Positions 31,835-41,230 of a DNA stretch of 41,230 nt are shown here, piece after piece; the stretch's first letter is position 1; each line of letters opens with the position of its first letter. The DNA lies in assembly GCA_021029095.1 (NCBI GenBank), contig JAJOHG010000233.1, forward strand, positions 1-41,230, given 5' to 3'. The notes below the pieces were generated by a model. The model saw only the letters and a program-made list of their open reading frames with translations, ran no database searches and had not been told where the DNA came from. The stretch comes from Phellopilus nigrolimitatus (taxonomy: Eukaryota; Basidiomycota; Agaricomycetes; Hymenochaetales; Hymenochaetaceae). The position numbers were made by a program, and so were the translations under genes.

Positions 31835-33295
31835 TCACTCCTGTTGCATCTCGACTTCCCCGTCTTCAAGAGCGTCTGCGTTGTCCTGTCCTTCCTCTTC
31901 TTCCAACTCTCTCTGGTACAGCAGAGCAACCAATTCTTGATGCGTTTCTATTACTCTTGCATAAGGATAGACGGTATCGTCTTCTGGCAACTCAAGAAGC
32001 AAGTTCTTTATGCCACAACTTAAGAGTAGCTCTCGGTGATTCTCCGTGATGCTTGAACAGTACATGATCGCAACCTCCTCCAGCTTCGAGAACCCGGCGC
32101 AAGGCACGTCTTTGGTGCGGCTCTTTAGGAAGTCCACAACACTCTCAGCCGAGAAACCCGCACATGCGCCTATGTTGAAGGTCTCGAGGTTCGGCAGCAG
32201 GCGTGTCTCCCGTACTTCATCCACGATTGTAAGTCCGCGAAACACAGCGTCTGGAATGACGGTATGGTTGATTGTCAGATGCTCGAGCTCCTGAGTGTTC
32301 TCTAGACAGTCTAAAAGTCGTATGTTGGTGTCCCCGAAATCGCCCAGCGAAATACGCTTGATTGGTGCTTGCGATGCACTCAGAAAGTTGTACAGATTGT
32401 TCCATTGACTCAGCATGGTATGCGGCTTACCCCGCAGACCTATTTTACTAAGATTGGGCGTGATAATGCTGTCGAGAAGCAGGTCGACATTTGCCGGAAA
32501 GCACCAGGTCACGAAAAATGTTTCCAGTTTATTTAAAAATATCCTTTCACCTGGTGGACTGAATTCATGCCTTTCCTGGCCGGTGATATCCATGACAGCA
32601 GTCTTCAAATTGGGTAGTCCTTGCAAGATCTCAATGGCCGTTTCTTGACACAGGTCTCCGCCATCGCTTAAGTCCAGCAACTCGAGATGCTCCAGCTGTG
32701 TCTGTGTCTTAACTGAATCTAGGTCGGCAAGACATCCACAGATGGCAAGAGACCGCATATTGTTCCTCGGCGGACCTAGATATAACTTTAGCTGGGAGTC
32801 GACCTCTCCGCTGCTGTCAAGCGTGCCGCAGTAAAATATTTGTTCTGCATTCACCATTTCGTCCACTCCGACGGCTGCCATAAGGGACTCGGGAAATACA
32901 CCACGGAAGCGACGGACCCGTGCCCGGTGAGGCGCGAGCGTCGCCAGCATTCCCTCGAGACAGTCATATAGTTCCTTCGTCTTCTCGGGTCCTGGGAACA
33001 TCTGGATGTCCTGGTCGAACATGCCGATATTAACCTGAAGCTCAGCTGCACCTGAACGCTCCACCCAGAGCTTCACGAGTTCGCCAATGTGAGCACCGGA
33101 CTCCTGCCAGTTCGGAACCTCGATACGTGACCACAATTGTTGGTCATGGAGTGAGATTGCGCGCCAGGCCTTGCAGACATGTGTCAGTACGACGGGTGCA
33201 TCATTGGGCGAGAAGCTCGACTTCTGGGGTAGGCAATTTTGGAAGACCTCGCGGATGAGTTCCTGAGGGAGACGCGAGAAATACGACTTTTCCAT
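31835..33295 (-). CDS. F-box/leucine-rich protein, copy A
   Basis: A single-exon gene of 486 aa. The N-terminal F-box (about 8-60) reads RLPQELIREVFQNCLP ... VLTHVCKAWRAISL, followed by LWSRIEVP, the usual Agaricomycete F-box layout. The rest consists of irregular leucine-rich stretches such as LEHLELLDLS and LPNLKTAVMDI. F-box proteins bring substrates to SCF ubiquitin ligases; the substrate here is unknown. The tail is acidic. It is clearly a paralogue of the next gene (33984): both share LTHVC-x3-WR, LGLRG/IGLRG-x-P-x4-QW and a LLDCL segment in the same order. Confidence 0.85.
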   Translation of the reverse strand: MEKSYFSRLPQELIREVFQNCLPQKSSFSPNDAPVVLTHVCKAWRAISLHDQQLWSRIEVPNWQESGAHIGELVKLWVERSGAAELQVNIGMFDQDIQMFPGPEKTKELYDCLEGMLATLAPHRARVRRFRGVFPESLMAAVGVDEMVNAEQIFYCGTLDSSGEVDSQLKLYLGPPRNNMRSLAICGCLADLDSVKTQTQLEHLELLDLSDGGDLCQETAIEILQGLPNLKTAVMDITGQERHEFSPPGERIFLNKLETFFVTWCFPANVDLLLDSIITPNLSKIGLRGKPHTMLSQWNNLYNFLSASQAPIKRISLGDFGDTNIRLLDCLENTQELEHLTINHTVIPDAVFRGLTIVDEVRETRLLPNLETFNIGACAGFSAESVVDFLKSRTKDVPCAGFSKLEEVAIMYCSSITENHRELLLSCGIKNLLLELPEDDTVYPYARVIETHQELVALLYQRELEEEEGQDNADALEDGEVEMQQE

Positions 33296-33983
33296 ACAAT
33301 GGCTGTCTATTTTGCCTTACTTTTCGGCACTATTCTGTAGGTTTTTGGAATTTTGGCAGTTTTGCTTCTGCCTTCACTCAACGAGTTTACATAGCAGAGC
33401 CGCTCTTGACTCTGCGTACGCAAAGACAGGAGCACTTTGTCCTTCCTTCGCATTCAAAGCATATTCAAAGAAACATGCATACGGCCGTACAATGTTCGTC
33501 CCGCAGCATTGCTTTCAATGCTCTTCATGAAACGCAACGTTGCTCTTCGAATCAAGTCCTTGCAACGCTAAGATGAAAGGGACAAAGTGCAAATTACTGA
33601 TCTAGCTCAGAGTGATCTATTCATGACAGTCCTGCTTTGCACGATGACTGTACGGGCAAAGTAAGTTCTTCATTGCATCCACAAAGGTCATATCTCATGA
33701 TGCAGGTAATCAAGGTGTATTAATCGCTGCGTTCGTCATTCTTACAAGACAGACAGCTGGAATTCGTATATTTAAATCAATAATAATAATATTAAATGCG
33801 CCGCAAATACAATGGGAAAAAAAAACAATGTGTAAAGTCGGATGAGAGTAAACACTAGATGTAGAACAATTCTTGATGACTTCTCTTGAGTGCAAAGGCG
33901 ACAGCATGAAATGACGGGGCCGAGCCGACAGCCGACCCATAAAATAGGTGAGAGTAGACGTGAAGATGTGAGTCTCTTGATCG
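33296..33983. other. Spacer between F-box genes A and B
   Basis: 688 bp holding the promoter of F-box gene A and the 3' end of gene B. It has short AT-rich tracts (for example around 33770-33830) and no open frame that I can support. Confidence 0.4.
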
Positions 33984-35345
33984 TCAAGCACTGACAGACT
34001 GTCGAGATGACCTATTGACGCGAATGATCACATTCTCTACTCCTGATTTTTCAATATCAACGCGGTGAGATGCCAAGATTTTCCGACAGAAAGACAGCCT
34101 TATTCCACGAAGTTTTCGTCCATGATTCTGTAGACCCTTTCCACGTGTGTTGAGCATAGAAACTAGATCCTTCACTTCGAAGTCGTCGCATGCCTCAAGC
34201 GAAAGGAACTCTAGCAAGGGCAATATGTTATGCATAACCGGGACCCGGTGGTCCAGTCTCAGTGCCTTCACGAACGCGCTGTCAATCGAGCAGTGGCTTA
34301 GCGAAAGGTTGGTAAGACTGGGAGTTAGCCTGAGGCAATCGAGCAGCTGAATATCGGTGAAACCAATTTCCTTGATAGAAAGCTGCATCAGTGTGGGCCG
34401 GCAGCGCTTCAAGAATCGCCTGAGATGTGTCCATTGTCTCCGCGTTGGCGGAGGCCCCCTTAGACCCAATCGTCGGAGGTTTGGCGCGAAAAGAAGATCG
34501 AGAATCGGACCGACGTCGACCAACCAGTCCCAGGAGATGAATAGAAATGAGAGACTCGGCATAGGGATCTCAGGAAGCATGATTTCTCTAGAGTACTCGC
34601 CTTGAGCAACGTCCAAGGTACATGACTCGAGCCATGGCAATTCTCGCAGCAGGTCAATAGATGTGCCTATTGACATTTGACCTTCTCCTTGAAGTTGCCA
34701 CAAATCCAGGTGGGCGATTGATCTGAGAGAAGAGAACGCTTTAATGTCGAAGAATGTTTGTCTAAGGGATAGACACCGCAGTGAATCCGGTACGATGAGA
34801 GTCTGTGGCGTAATGCGTGTCCTCCCATTCGTGACATCGGCAGTGTCGCAGATGAACAGGTCGTCCAGCTTCGTCATGTCCTCCAAACGGAGATCGTCCA
34901 GCAGAAAGCGCGGGAAGACGCGTAAAAGCTTCCTTATCCGGTGCGCATGCGGAGCAAGAACTTCCACTACTCGTTGAATGACCAACACATGGTCTTCGGT
35001 GATTTTCCAGGGCTGATAATCACTGGCAAGATGAAAATCGATTGATAACGGCCGTTGCCTGGACCTTTCCAACCACAATCTGCAGAGATCCACAATCCCT
35101 CCACCAAGTCCTTCGACCGGAGACGGAAGGTAAATCGTATCCCACAAAGCCGACTGTAATATGGCACATTCCCGCCACCAACTGCATACATGAGTTAGAA
35201 GCAAGGGACTCTCGTACGCCTTGAACGAGGGCACCGTCGGTAAAGTCAATAGAAATATTTCATAAAGAAGCTCAAAAGGTAGCTTGCGCAAAGAACATGT
35301 TTGAAGAGATGTGGTAATCTGGTCTTCGCAGAAGTCCGTGTCCAT
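33984..35345 (-). CDS. F-box/leucine-rich protein, copy B
   Basis: Single exon, 453 aa from the ATG at 35345. The frame stays open upstream to 35441, but only from a GTG codon, so I take the first ATG (MDTDFCEDQ). The F-box (about 20-75) reads LRKLPFELLYEIFLLTLP ... LLLTHVCSWWRECAI, then LWDTIYLP. The remainder has leucine-rich segments (IQLLDCLRLTPSLTNLSLSH, LLEFLSLEACDDF). It is a paralogue of the gene at 31835 with the same domain order and similar length. An SCF substrate adaptor role is inferred from the family. Confidence 0.82.
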   Translation of the reverse strand: MDTDFCEDQITTSLQTCSLRKLPFELLYEIFLLTLPTVPSFKAYESPLLLTHVCSWWRECAILQSALWDTIYLPSPVEGLGGGIVDLCRLWLERSRQRPLSIDFHLASDYQPWKITEDHVLVIQRVVEVLAPHAHRIRKLLRVFPRFLLDDLRLEDMTKLDDLFICDTADVTNGRTRITPQTLIVPDSLRCLSLRQTFFDIKAFSSLRSIAHLDLWQLQGEGQMSIGTSIDLLRELPWLESCTLDVAQGEYSREIMLPEIPMPSLSFLFISWDWLVDVGPILDLLFAPNLRRLGLRGPPPTRRQWTHLRRFLKRCRPTLMQLSIKEIGFTDIQLLDCLRLTPSLTNLSLSHCSIDSAFVKALRLDHRVPVMHNILPLLEFLSLEACDDFEVKDLVSMLNTRGKGLQNHGRKLRGIRLSFCRKILASHRVDIEKSGVENVIIRVNRSSRQSVSA

Positions 35346-36718
35346 AAGTTTTCGTTTCCCTTTTCGAGGATTTGTCGGGCACGCTGACACAATGGGCGAG
35401 AACACCGAATGGTGAGGAAGTCGATAGGTGTAGGTAGCCACGGTGAAGGAAGAAGAATGCAGCTGTCGACAGAAAGTTATATCTGCAAAAGAAGGAGATG
35501 AGGAGAGAGCAAAGAAGAGAGGTCGAATGATGCATTCACCTTTGCAGGAGCTTACAATGCAATGGGCCGCAAACCGGTGACACGATCTTGCCGAGTTTGT
35601 ACAGCAAGTGATTACAAGGACGCCTCACGCAAAACATTTGTCGCGCGCCACTAAGTACCCGTCGGTAAGGCTGGTATGTAGTTGTAGGTATGCGTATTCC
35701 CGGCTGCAGTCCAGCATTTTAAACCAGTAGGTCTCGTGGAGTTACGTCTGTTGCATTGGGTTCGCGGCGTGAATATCAAGTTGTCCACATTCGCGCTGAG
35801 AATAAGAAGAAACCTATTGGGATATTTCCTGTCTACCTTAAAAAATGTGATGCTCACTAGACTCGAAATCTATATAATTGATTTATGTGGAGTTTTCAGC
35901 ATGAAGCAAAAGAGACTGAACGTGCATACTGTACGATATGAGACTAGCGTGAGTCTCCGAACTGGCCGAGAAACCCCATGGAGCTCCGTGCCACACAAAG
36001 TAATTTTATCCAAAAAGACTGCAATATCAAACTGCCGTGCTAATATGCACGGAAACACCAGTCTTCAAAACAGGCTGATAATTCGGAAAGCTGGCATAAG
36101 GCGTTTTTGAATGTTGATGTCGGACGAGACGACCGTAGGAAAACAAGACGTCGGTGGCGCAGATCGACGTGACTCCGGGACATATGCGAACCTAGCCCAC
36201 ACGCCACGCCTGGGTATTTTGATTTGTTATCTGTGGAAATGTAAAGACTTATACATTTACATGTTATTTTCTGCTTAGAAAAGGGGAGCGAAGGGAGGGA
36301 AAAGAAGGGGAGGGAAGGTGGGTGGCTGCATCTTTACAATTTCGTAAATACCAGGAAAAGGGCCAAGCAGAACTCTTACTTCAGCGCCCATTCGACCTAA
36401 TTTTACGCTAGCTCGTGTACTTGGAAAGGCAGCATTCGGCCTATAGTTGATTAACTCGTGGCGCCGAGCGGGCCTAGCAATTGAGACGTAGAATTTCTGT
36501 AACGTCTGGCTATAGCAACAATACTCGGACTGCATGTCCATGTACATACGTATATGTATACATTCCCCCATTGAGCTGAAATTAAAGGTCCCTTGTTCGA
36601 GGCGAAACTCGAAGACCGGGTAAATAAGGATTCAGAACGGTGATGTCTCAAAAGCGGACGGTAAGAAAAGGAAGTTCGATACATGATGAGCATTACTCGC
36701 CCACTTTCGCCAAATGCT
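35346..36718. other. Spacer between F-box genes B and C
   Basis: 1.4 kb with no gene I can support. It contains a small hairpin (GAGACT / AGTCTC) near 35939-35956 and a purine-rich GGGA tract at 36280-36325. The longest frame (35736-36110, plus) has no domain and looks random. Confidence 0.4.
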
Positions 36719-38581
36719 TCAATTCGACTTGATGCCCCACTTCCTTTGCAACATTGTCAAGCACGAATCGCGCTCCTCAGAGAATTTTACGACCTCCCGC
36801 CTCTGTGACGTCGGTAGCTCTTCGATTACCACCGAGTACGGATACTGGCCAAGAAACACGAACGACAATCGAGGAAAGAGTTCGACATACTCTTCTGCTA
36901 AGTTCCGCATGTTCGCCTCATGCCAAATCTCCCAAGCATAATTCCTCCTTCTCTGCTGCGTTTCGAACTCTGTGTCTAACGGCGGCAGAGAGTTGAGGTA
37001 GTTGTCGTCTTCTAAAGCAAGGTAGTCTTCTAAATCGTCGCCAGGTGGAAAAAGCCGGACTACGTAATATCCTAGAGAAATCTCGTCCCTACTGTCGCGC
37101 CATCCCTCGCACTGGTACGAGTCTCTGCTGAAGGCAAGAGATCGCAGTCGTTGGAGTCCCTTCAGTTCTTCCTGCAACTCCTCATGGTCGATGAACCAAT
37201 TGTGCCGCCACCCAGACTGTTCACCTGCGGAGAGCCACAACATCTCTAACGATGAGATCAAACTGATAGCAGAAAGTGCCTTGATGGAAATGCTTTCTGA
37301 TCCAAAAACGAGATATAGGGCTTTCAAGGAGGAGAACTGGGGCGCTGAAATGACAGGTAGCAGCTGGTCCTCCAAAATGCTCGCATGCATTGAGTACTTA
37401 AACGCCAGGTTCTCCAATTGAGGGTTTACCGCGATGAAGCCACAGTTAGCATCACTGGGACACCCATTGAAAATAAGCTTCGTCAAGTTGGGCATGTATC
37501 CGAGCTGCTTGAGATACTGACTTCCGACTTCGTCGATTTGTAAGTGTTGCAGCAGGCGCGAAGCCGTCCCATCCAGTGGAAGCAGTAAGCGCAGAAGTGG
37601 ACTGTCATCATCTCCACTGGATACGCGGCAATGGTCGAGATGAAGTTTACGCAGGCGCGGAAACGTTGGAAATTCGTTGATCGGCGGAGGTGGAGCTGTC
37701 GTAAACGCTAGGCCCTCCAGAGCGAGGTCTTCGCAAGAAGGTGCAACGTGAAGGAGAATGGAGTAAATTAGGCGGCCAGTGAGTACTGGGCTTTCATTTC
37801 TTGAAATAAGCAAAAGCATTGAAACTGAAATACGGAGGGTTTGAATTCCCGACCAGCAATTCCCGTTTATTGCGTATGCTGAGCTGATACTGGCGTCATG
37901 AAGCTGCGTTATCGAGAACCTATCGATGCAAAGATGGCGTAAAGGTGAAGAGGACAACACTTGGACCAACATCGGGGGCATAGGTGTGAAATCGTTAAAC
38001 TCCAGACATTCCAAATTGGTCAAAGAATAAGCCACCACGCACGAAAGGCTACTGAGCAAGAGGTGATACGTGCTCCATGCCTTTCGCTTGAGATCTCTGA
38101 CCTCCGGACCAGTATCCTCTGTGAGGGTGAGACCAGTAACTTCTGTGATGTATCTCCCTTCGCTAGCGACTGTGAGTCGGCGTACGCACGGGCCCAAAGG
38201 ATATTGTATATGCTGTCCCCTGGAGCGCAATTCCCCTTCCTGGAGAAGAAGGTGTACCAGCATGATGGATCCCGGGCTGAACGTGAATCGGACACTCGCG
38301 AACTGCACGGAGCGTGCAAGCTGCCGACAGTCACGGTCTACTAAGGCCAGAGAGGCCAGATCGGCTGCGTCGAAGTACTCGACAATGTCGGACAGCAACT
38401 CGAAAGGCAGCTTCTGTAAAGGTGGGTAATTCGATGAGACTGGGCGGCCCTCGTTAACCCGATCGAAAGCTAATGGTAGAGGTGGAGCTACATCTCGGGC
38501 GAACTCGTCCTTTCCGCCAGTGAAAGTCGGCATCAGAAGATTCAAGATCTGCGCCGGTTCGCTACGTTCTTCGTCAGTCAT
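36719..38581 (-). CDS. F-box protein, copy C
   Basis: Single exon, 620 aa. The F-box is at about 56-100 (LQKLPFELLSDIVEYFDAAD ... LALVDRDCRQLARS), then long leucine-rich stretches (LRKLHLDHCRVSS, LEMLWLSAGEQSGW, LQRLRSLAFSRDS) and an acidic C-terminal part. It is more distant from copies A and B than they are from each other, so the row may mix an old and a newer duplication. It starts 215 bp from HAT1 on the other strand. Its substrate is unknown. Confidence 0.83.
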   Translation of the reverse strand: MTDEERSEPAQILNLLMPTFTGGKDEFARDVAPPLPLAFDRVNEGRPVSSNYPPLQKLPFELLSDIVEYFDAADLASLALVDRDCRQLARSVQFASVRFTFSPGSIMLVHLLLQEGELRSRGQHIQYPLGPCVRRLTVASEGRYITEVTGLTLTEDTGPEVRDLKRKAWSTYHLLLSSLSCVVAYSLTNLECLEFNDFTPMPPMLVQVLSSSPLRHLCIDRFSITQLHDASISSAYAINGNCWSGIQTLRISVSMLLLISRNESPVLTGRLIYSILLHVAPSCEDLALEGLAFTTAPPPPINEFPTFPRLRKLHLDHCRVSSGDDDSPLLRLLLPLDGTASRLLQHLQIDEVGSQYLKQLGYMPNLTKLIFNGCPSDANCGFIAVNPQLENLAFKYSMHASILEDQLLPVISAPQFSSLKALYLVFGSESISIKALSAISLISSLEMLWLSAGEQSGWRHNWFIDHEELQEELKGLQRLRSLAFSRDSYQCEGWRDSRDEISLGYYVVRLFPPGDDLEDYLALEDDNYLNSLPPLDTEFETQQRRRNYAWEIWHEANMRNLAEEYVELFPRLSFVFLGQYPYSVVIEELPTSQRREVVKFSEERDSCLTMLQRKWGIKSN

Positions 38582-38796
38582 TTTTTTAAAAGTAAAATCA
38601 AATAGAATAAAGTGTTTGTGTATCGTGTCTGTGAGATCAAACTCAGCGATAGTAATCGGTGTACGAGTTCAAGTCAGTTTTGGAAGGTGGCCGACGCGCC
38701 TCAGACGCGTCCGGTTCGTTGTGACAGGAAACGTTCAACTGGAGTTTTCGTGGCTCTCGCTCTGCTCTCCTTCAGTCATACCACAAATCATATACG
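38582..38796. promoter_or_regulatory. Divergent promoter, F-box C / HAT1
   Basis: 215 bp between the two divergent start codons must hold both promoters. No clear TATA box is visible; the F-box side is AT-rich and the HAT1 side is not. Confidence 0.4.
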
Positions 38797-40588
38797 ATGG
38801 ACTGGACTGCAGACTCGAACAAGGCTCTGAAGCTGTCGCTTGGTGAGTACCGGTGAATATGGGAGGCTCTCAACGTATAACGTGGCTGCCAGTACGTGCA
38901 CCGGAAGACAAGGCCATCCTGTCAGACGAGGAAGCATACGAGTTCCATCCTTCATTCACATATCCCGTAAGTAACACTTCTACTGCATCGAAGGAGCATG
39001 CTAGATTATATGCAGATATTTGGCGAGGAAGAGAAGATATATGGCTACCGCGACTTGGTTATTGATGTGAGCATGTACCTCTTCGTTCAAGCATTCGGTC
39101 CTGATGGGTTTATTCAGTTAAGATTTTCCTCGGGCTCTCTTGCGCAATATTTGTCCGTCAGCTCTTCCGAAAGGTTACCGTCAACGACAACAGTAGACGA
39201 CGTGGAAGGGACGCTATACAAATTCATTCCCGCTGGTACGCTGGTCTGCTTCTGCCTGGTTCACGCGTTATCCATGGGCTCAGGACAAACGTGAAAGATT
39301 ATTACAGGAAGGAAGAAGAATTCCTTGCACGCGTCAAAAAAGATGCGTTGAGCTTCAAGCCACTCGGCGAAAAAATACATTCGTACAAGCGCAAGAACGC
39401 GTCCGGCGGCAAGGGGAAGGCCAAGGCGCTCGTGTCAAGCGACGACTTGGACGAGGAAAGCGATGGTGTTGTAACATTCGAGGTCTACCATGTGAGTATG
39501 TCCTGTAAGTGAGCTCTCATACTGTCTGACTTGGTCCCAAGGCAACATTTGCAACGCCTGGATTCCGCGAATATCACCGCAGGATGCAGTTGTTCATTCT
39601 CTTGTACATTGAAGCAGGCTCATACATAGAAGAAGAAGACGAAAATTGGGAATTTGTCGTTCTGTGTGTTGTGTCTTCTTTCTTCCCTTTAATTAATTTC
39701 GCTGACCTAAGTCTTATAGATATGAAAAGCGAAGACGGCGCGACGCGTCGCGGACACCGACGTATCACTTCGTTGGCTACTCTTCGTTGTACCCTTTCTA
39801 CTGTTTCCCCGAGCGAGTGAGGATGCGCCTTAGGTGATTGCTATTCTTTACATTCTATTTCTATTTCCTTCCTGACTCACATCTACCATCAAGTCAATTC
39901 GTCATTCTTCCTCCATACCAGCGCTCCGGCCATGGATGTGAGTCTTTTAACCTACCCCCTCCGATCTCCATATTGACTCTAAATCTTCACCTGTAGCTTC
40001 TCTGTACAACTCGATTTATCAGTACATCCTCAACGAGCCGCGCATCTCCGAGCTGACCTTAGAGGACCCGGCGGAGGCATTCGAGGACCTGCGCGACCTG
40101 TGCGACCTGCGGATGCTCCTTGCGCACGCAGAGTTTATGGGCGAAGCGTTGGGCGAGCCGGGCGCTGCGCATATCATCAAGGGAAAGGGCAAACTAGGCC
40201 CGCCTACCGAGAAGGGCTGGATCGAGAAGTGGCGGCGGGACCTCAAAATCGCAGGGGTGCGCAGGCGTCTGTACCTGATAACAAACCTACTCACTCATCT
40301 ATACGGGTTTTCAGAGGCAATACCAACGGTTGATCGAGATGCTAATACTCAAACATGTGGAACCCTCTGACACAAAGGCCATGCGAGCATACAGGCTGCA
40401 AGTCAAAGAGCGACTGTATAAGTTCAACTACGTGAGCTCAATTGGTCTGTTTACTCTTAGTCGTGACTCACCCACTTCCTACACAGCAAATTTTGACTGA
40501 AATGACAAGGGAAGAGAGACTGGAGAAGCTGGAAGAGACATTCCAGAACGTTAAGGAGGGCTACCAAGCCATTTTGTCTGCGATATAA
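38797..40588 (+). CDS. HAT1: Histone acetyltransferase type B, HAT1
   Basis: Catalytic subunit of the type B acetyltransferase, which acetylates Lys5 and Lys12 of newly made histone H4 before chromatin assembly. Eleven exons (38797-38842, 38893-38966, 39016-39066, 39118-39235, 39298-39491, 39542-39663, 39720-39833, 39894-39937, 39997-40256, 40315-40431, 40487-40588) give 413 aa. The Hat1 N-terminal domain begins NKALKLSLV and includes FHPSFTYPIFGEEEKIYGY. The GNAT acetyl-CoA loop is QFVILPPYQRSGHG (241-254), and the probable catalytic Glu277 lies in TLEDPAEAFEDLRD. YHFVGYSSLYPFYCFPERVR precedes the loop, as in other Hat1 proteins. A Lys/Gly-rich insert lies around 130-145. All ten introns are 49-62 nt with GT-AG ends. 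Confidence 0.95.
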
Positions 40589-40780
40589 TTTATTCTGTTT
40601 GCTGTCGAAGTTTTATCGTTCTTTATTGCTTATTGCTTTCAGACGGCCTTCGGAGGAAAGAGTAGCTCATGTCTGATCTCTTAACAACGTAGTATATATT
40701 CAAAATTTATATTGGACTTATGGGTAGCAATGATAAGGGCTTGATGTCAACCCAGGCTAATTTTATTACAGCGAGCTAGA

Positions 40781-41230
40781 TTACGAGCAATCCATTTCTG
40801 CACAAGGCGTTCAGATGAGCCAGTCGATCTATTAACAACAGAGCCTCAAACGACTCACCTATTTCACTCACGACCGACGCCGGCGTGCACAGCAACATCT
40901 CTACCTCTTGACGTTCCAACTTGTCCAGATCGTCATCAAACACCTCCGGAACCTCGCCGCCTTCGTCACGAGCAACTTCCTCTAGGCGCACGCGCCCGGC
41001 AAGAGCGAAACCCGCCTCCGTCTCGGTGTCGAGGTCCCTCTCTCGGACGTCTCGCGGCGGTAGATCCGGCGCCGCCTCTTCTTCCTCCGCCCGCATGCAG
41101 TCGCAAATCCGGTGGAGCGCAAGCTCCGAAGTAGCATCGCTCAAGACGGCCTTCGCCTCTTCCGACGCAAGGCCCTTCGCGAGCGGCCTGTTGGCCGCGA
41201 AGATCGGCCCCGCGACGACACGGTCGTGAA
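40781..41230 (-). CDS. Partial gene of unknown function
   Basis: An open minus-strand frame runs in from beyond the right edge; the 5' part of the gene is outside the window. I predict a last intron from GTGAGT (40858) to GTGCAG (40798), after which the protein ends EMDCS at a TAA (40781-40783). Read through, it would end at 40776 instead. The visible 128 residues are acidic and helical (MRAEEEEAAPDLPPRDV, FDDDLDKLERQEVEMLLC) with no domain that I recognise. It is convergent with HAT1, 192 bp apart. Confidence 0.5.

Noticed and set aside
1..41230. tRNA, rRNA, CRISPR or biosynthetic cluster
   Set aside because: By eye I found no tRNA T-loop with a matching acceptor stem, no rRNA, no regularly spaced repeats, and no polyketide synthase, peptide synthetase or terpene synthase next to the short-chain dehydrogenase.

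Overview
The window is nuclear DNA from a basidiomycete fungus, most likely an Agaricomycete. The evidence is that almost every gene is split by many very short GT-AG introns (41 to 106 nt), the proteins are eukaryotic housekeeping proteins of fungal type (ATG15, SSZ1, CDC73, HAT1, OPA3), and there are tandem F-box/leucine-rich proteins and short Zn2Cys6 proteins. I cannot name the genus from the sequence. I rebuilt exon structures by hand from splice signals and protein-family conservation; every multi-exon model below keeps its reading frame. I found 16 complete protein genes and one that runs off the right edge.

Layout. 1-4282 holds no gene I can support, but has a perfect 49-nt hairpin palindrome and short direct repeats. 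4283-5234 (+) is a short Zn2Cys6 protein. 5865-7525 (-) is the vacuolar lipase ATG15. 7683-8639 (+) is a dynactin p24-like subunit. 8894-12396 (-) is a RAP1-type telomere protein with a Rap1 Myb domain. 12751-14825 (-) is the ribosome-associated Hsp70 SSZ1. 15470-16334 (+) is a short-chain dehydrogenase. 16663-17693 (-) is a second short Zn2Cys6 protein. A gene-poor stretch follows to 20558.

A visibly GC-rich block then carries CDC73 (20559-22283, +), a third short Zn2Cys6 protein (23590-24845, +), an inositol polyphosphate kinase (25155-26419, -) and OPA3 (26550-27481, +). The last two start 130 bp apart, back to back. A decayed coding stretch with a 33-bp tandem duplication lies at 27820-28228. 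A gamma-butyrobetaine dioxygenase-like enzyme is at 29305-30622 (+), followed by a 449-bp element with terminal inverted repeats and a TA target duplication (a MITE). Three F-box genes on the minus strand (31835-38581) follow, then HAT1 (38797-40588, +), divergent from the last F-box gene, and a partial unknown gene (-) at the edge.

The genes do not form one pathway. Most are single-copy housekeeping functions: autophagy, dynein transport, telomere binding, co-translational folding, Paf1-complex transcription, inositol phosphate signalling, mitochondrial membrane, carnitine synthesis and histone acetylation. The signal that links distant parts of the window is the trio of Zn2Cys6 proteins. 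They share a lead-in motif (RNxxPCxxC) and an intron at the identical phase-0 position just before the third cysteine, so they are dispersed paralogues. Two or three GC-AG introns are also present (one in CDC73, two in the second Zn2Cys6 gene).
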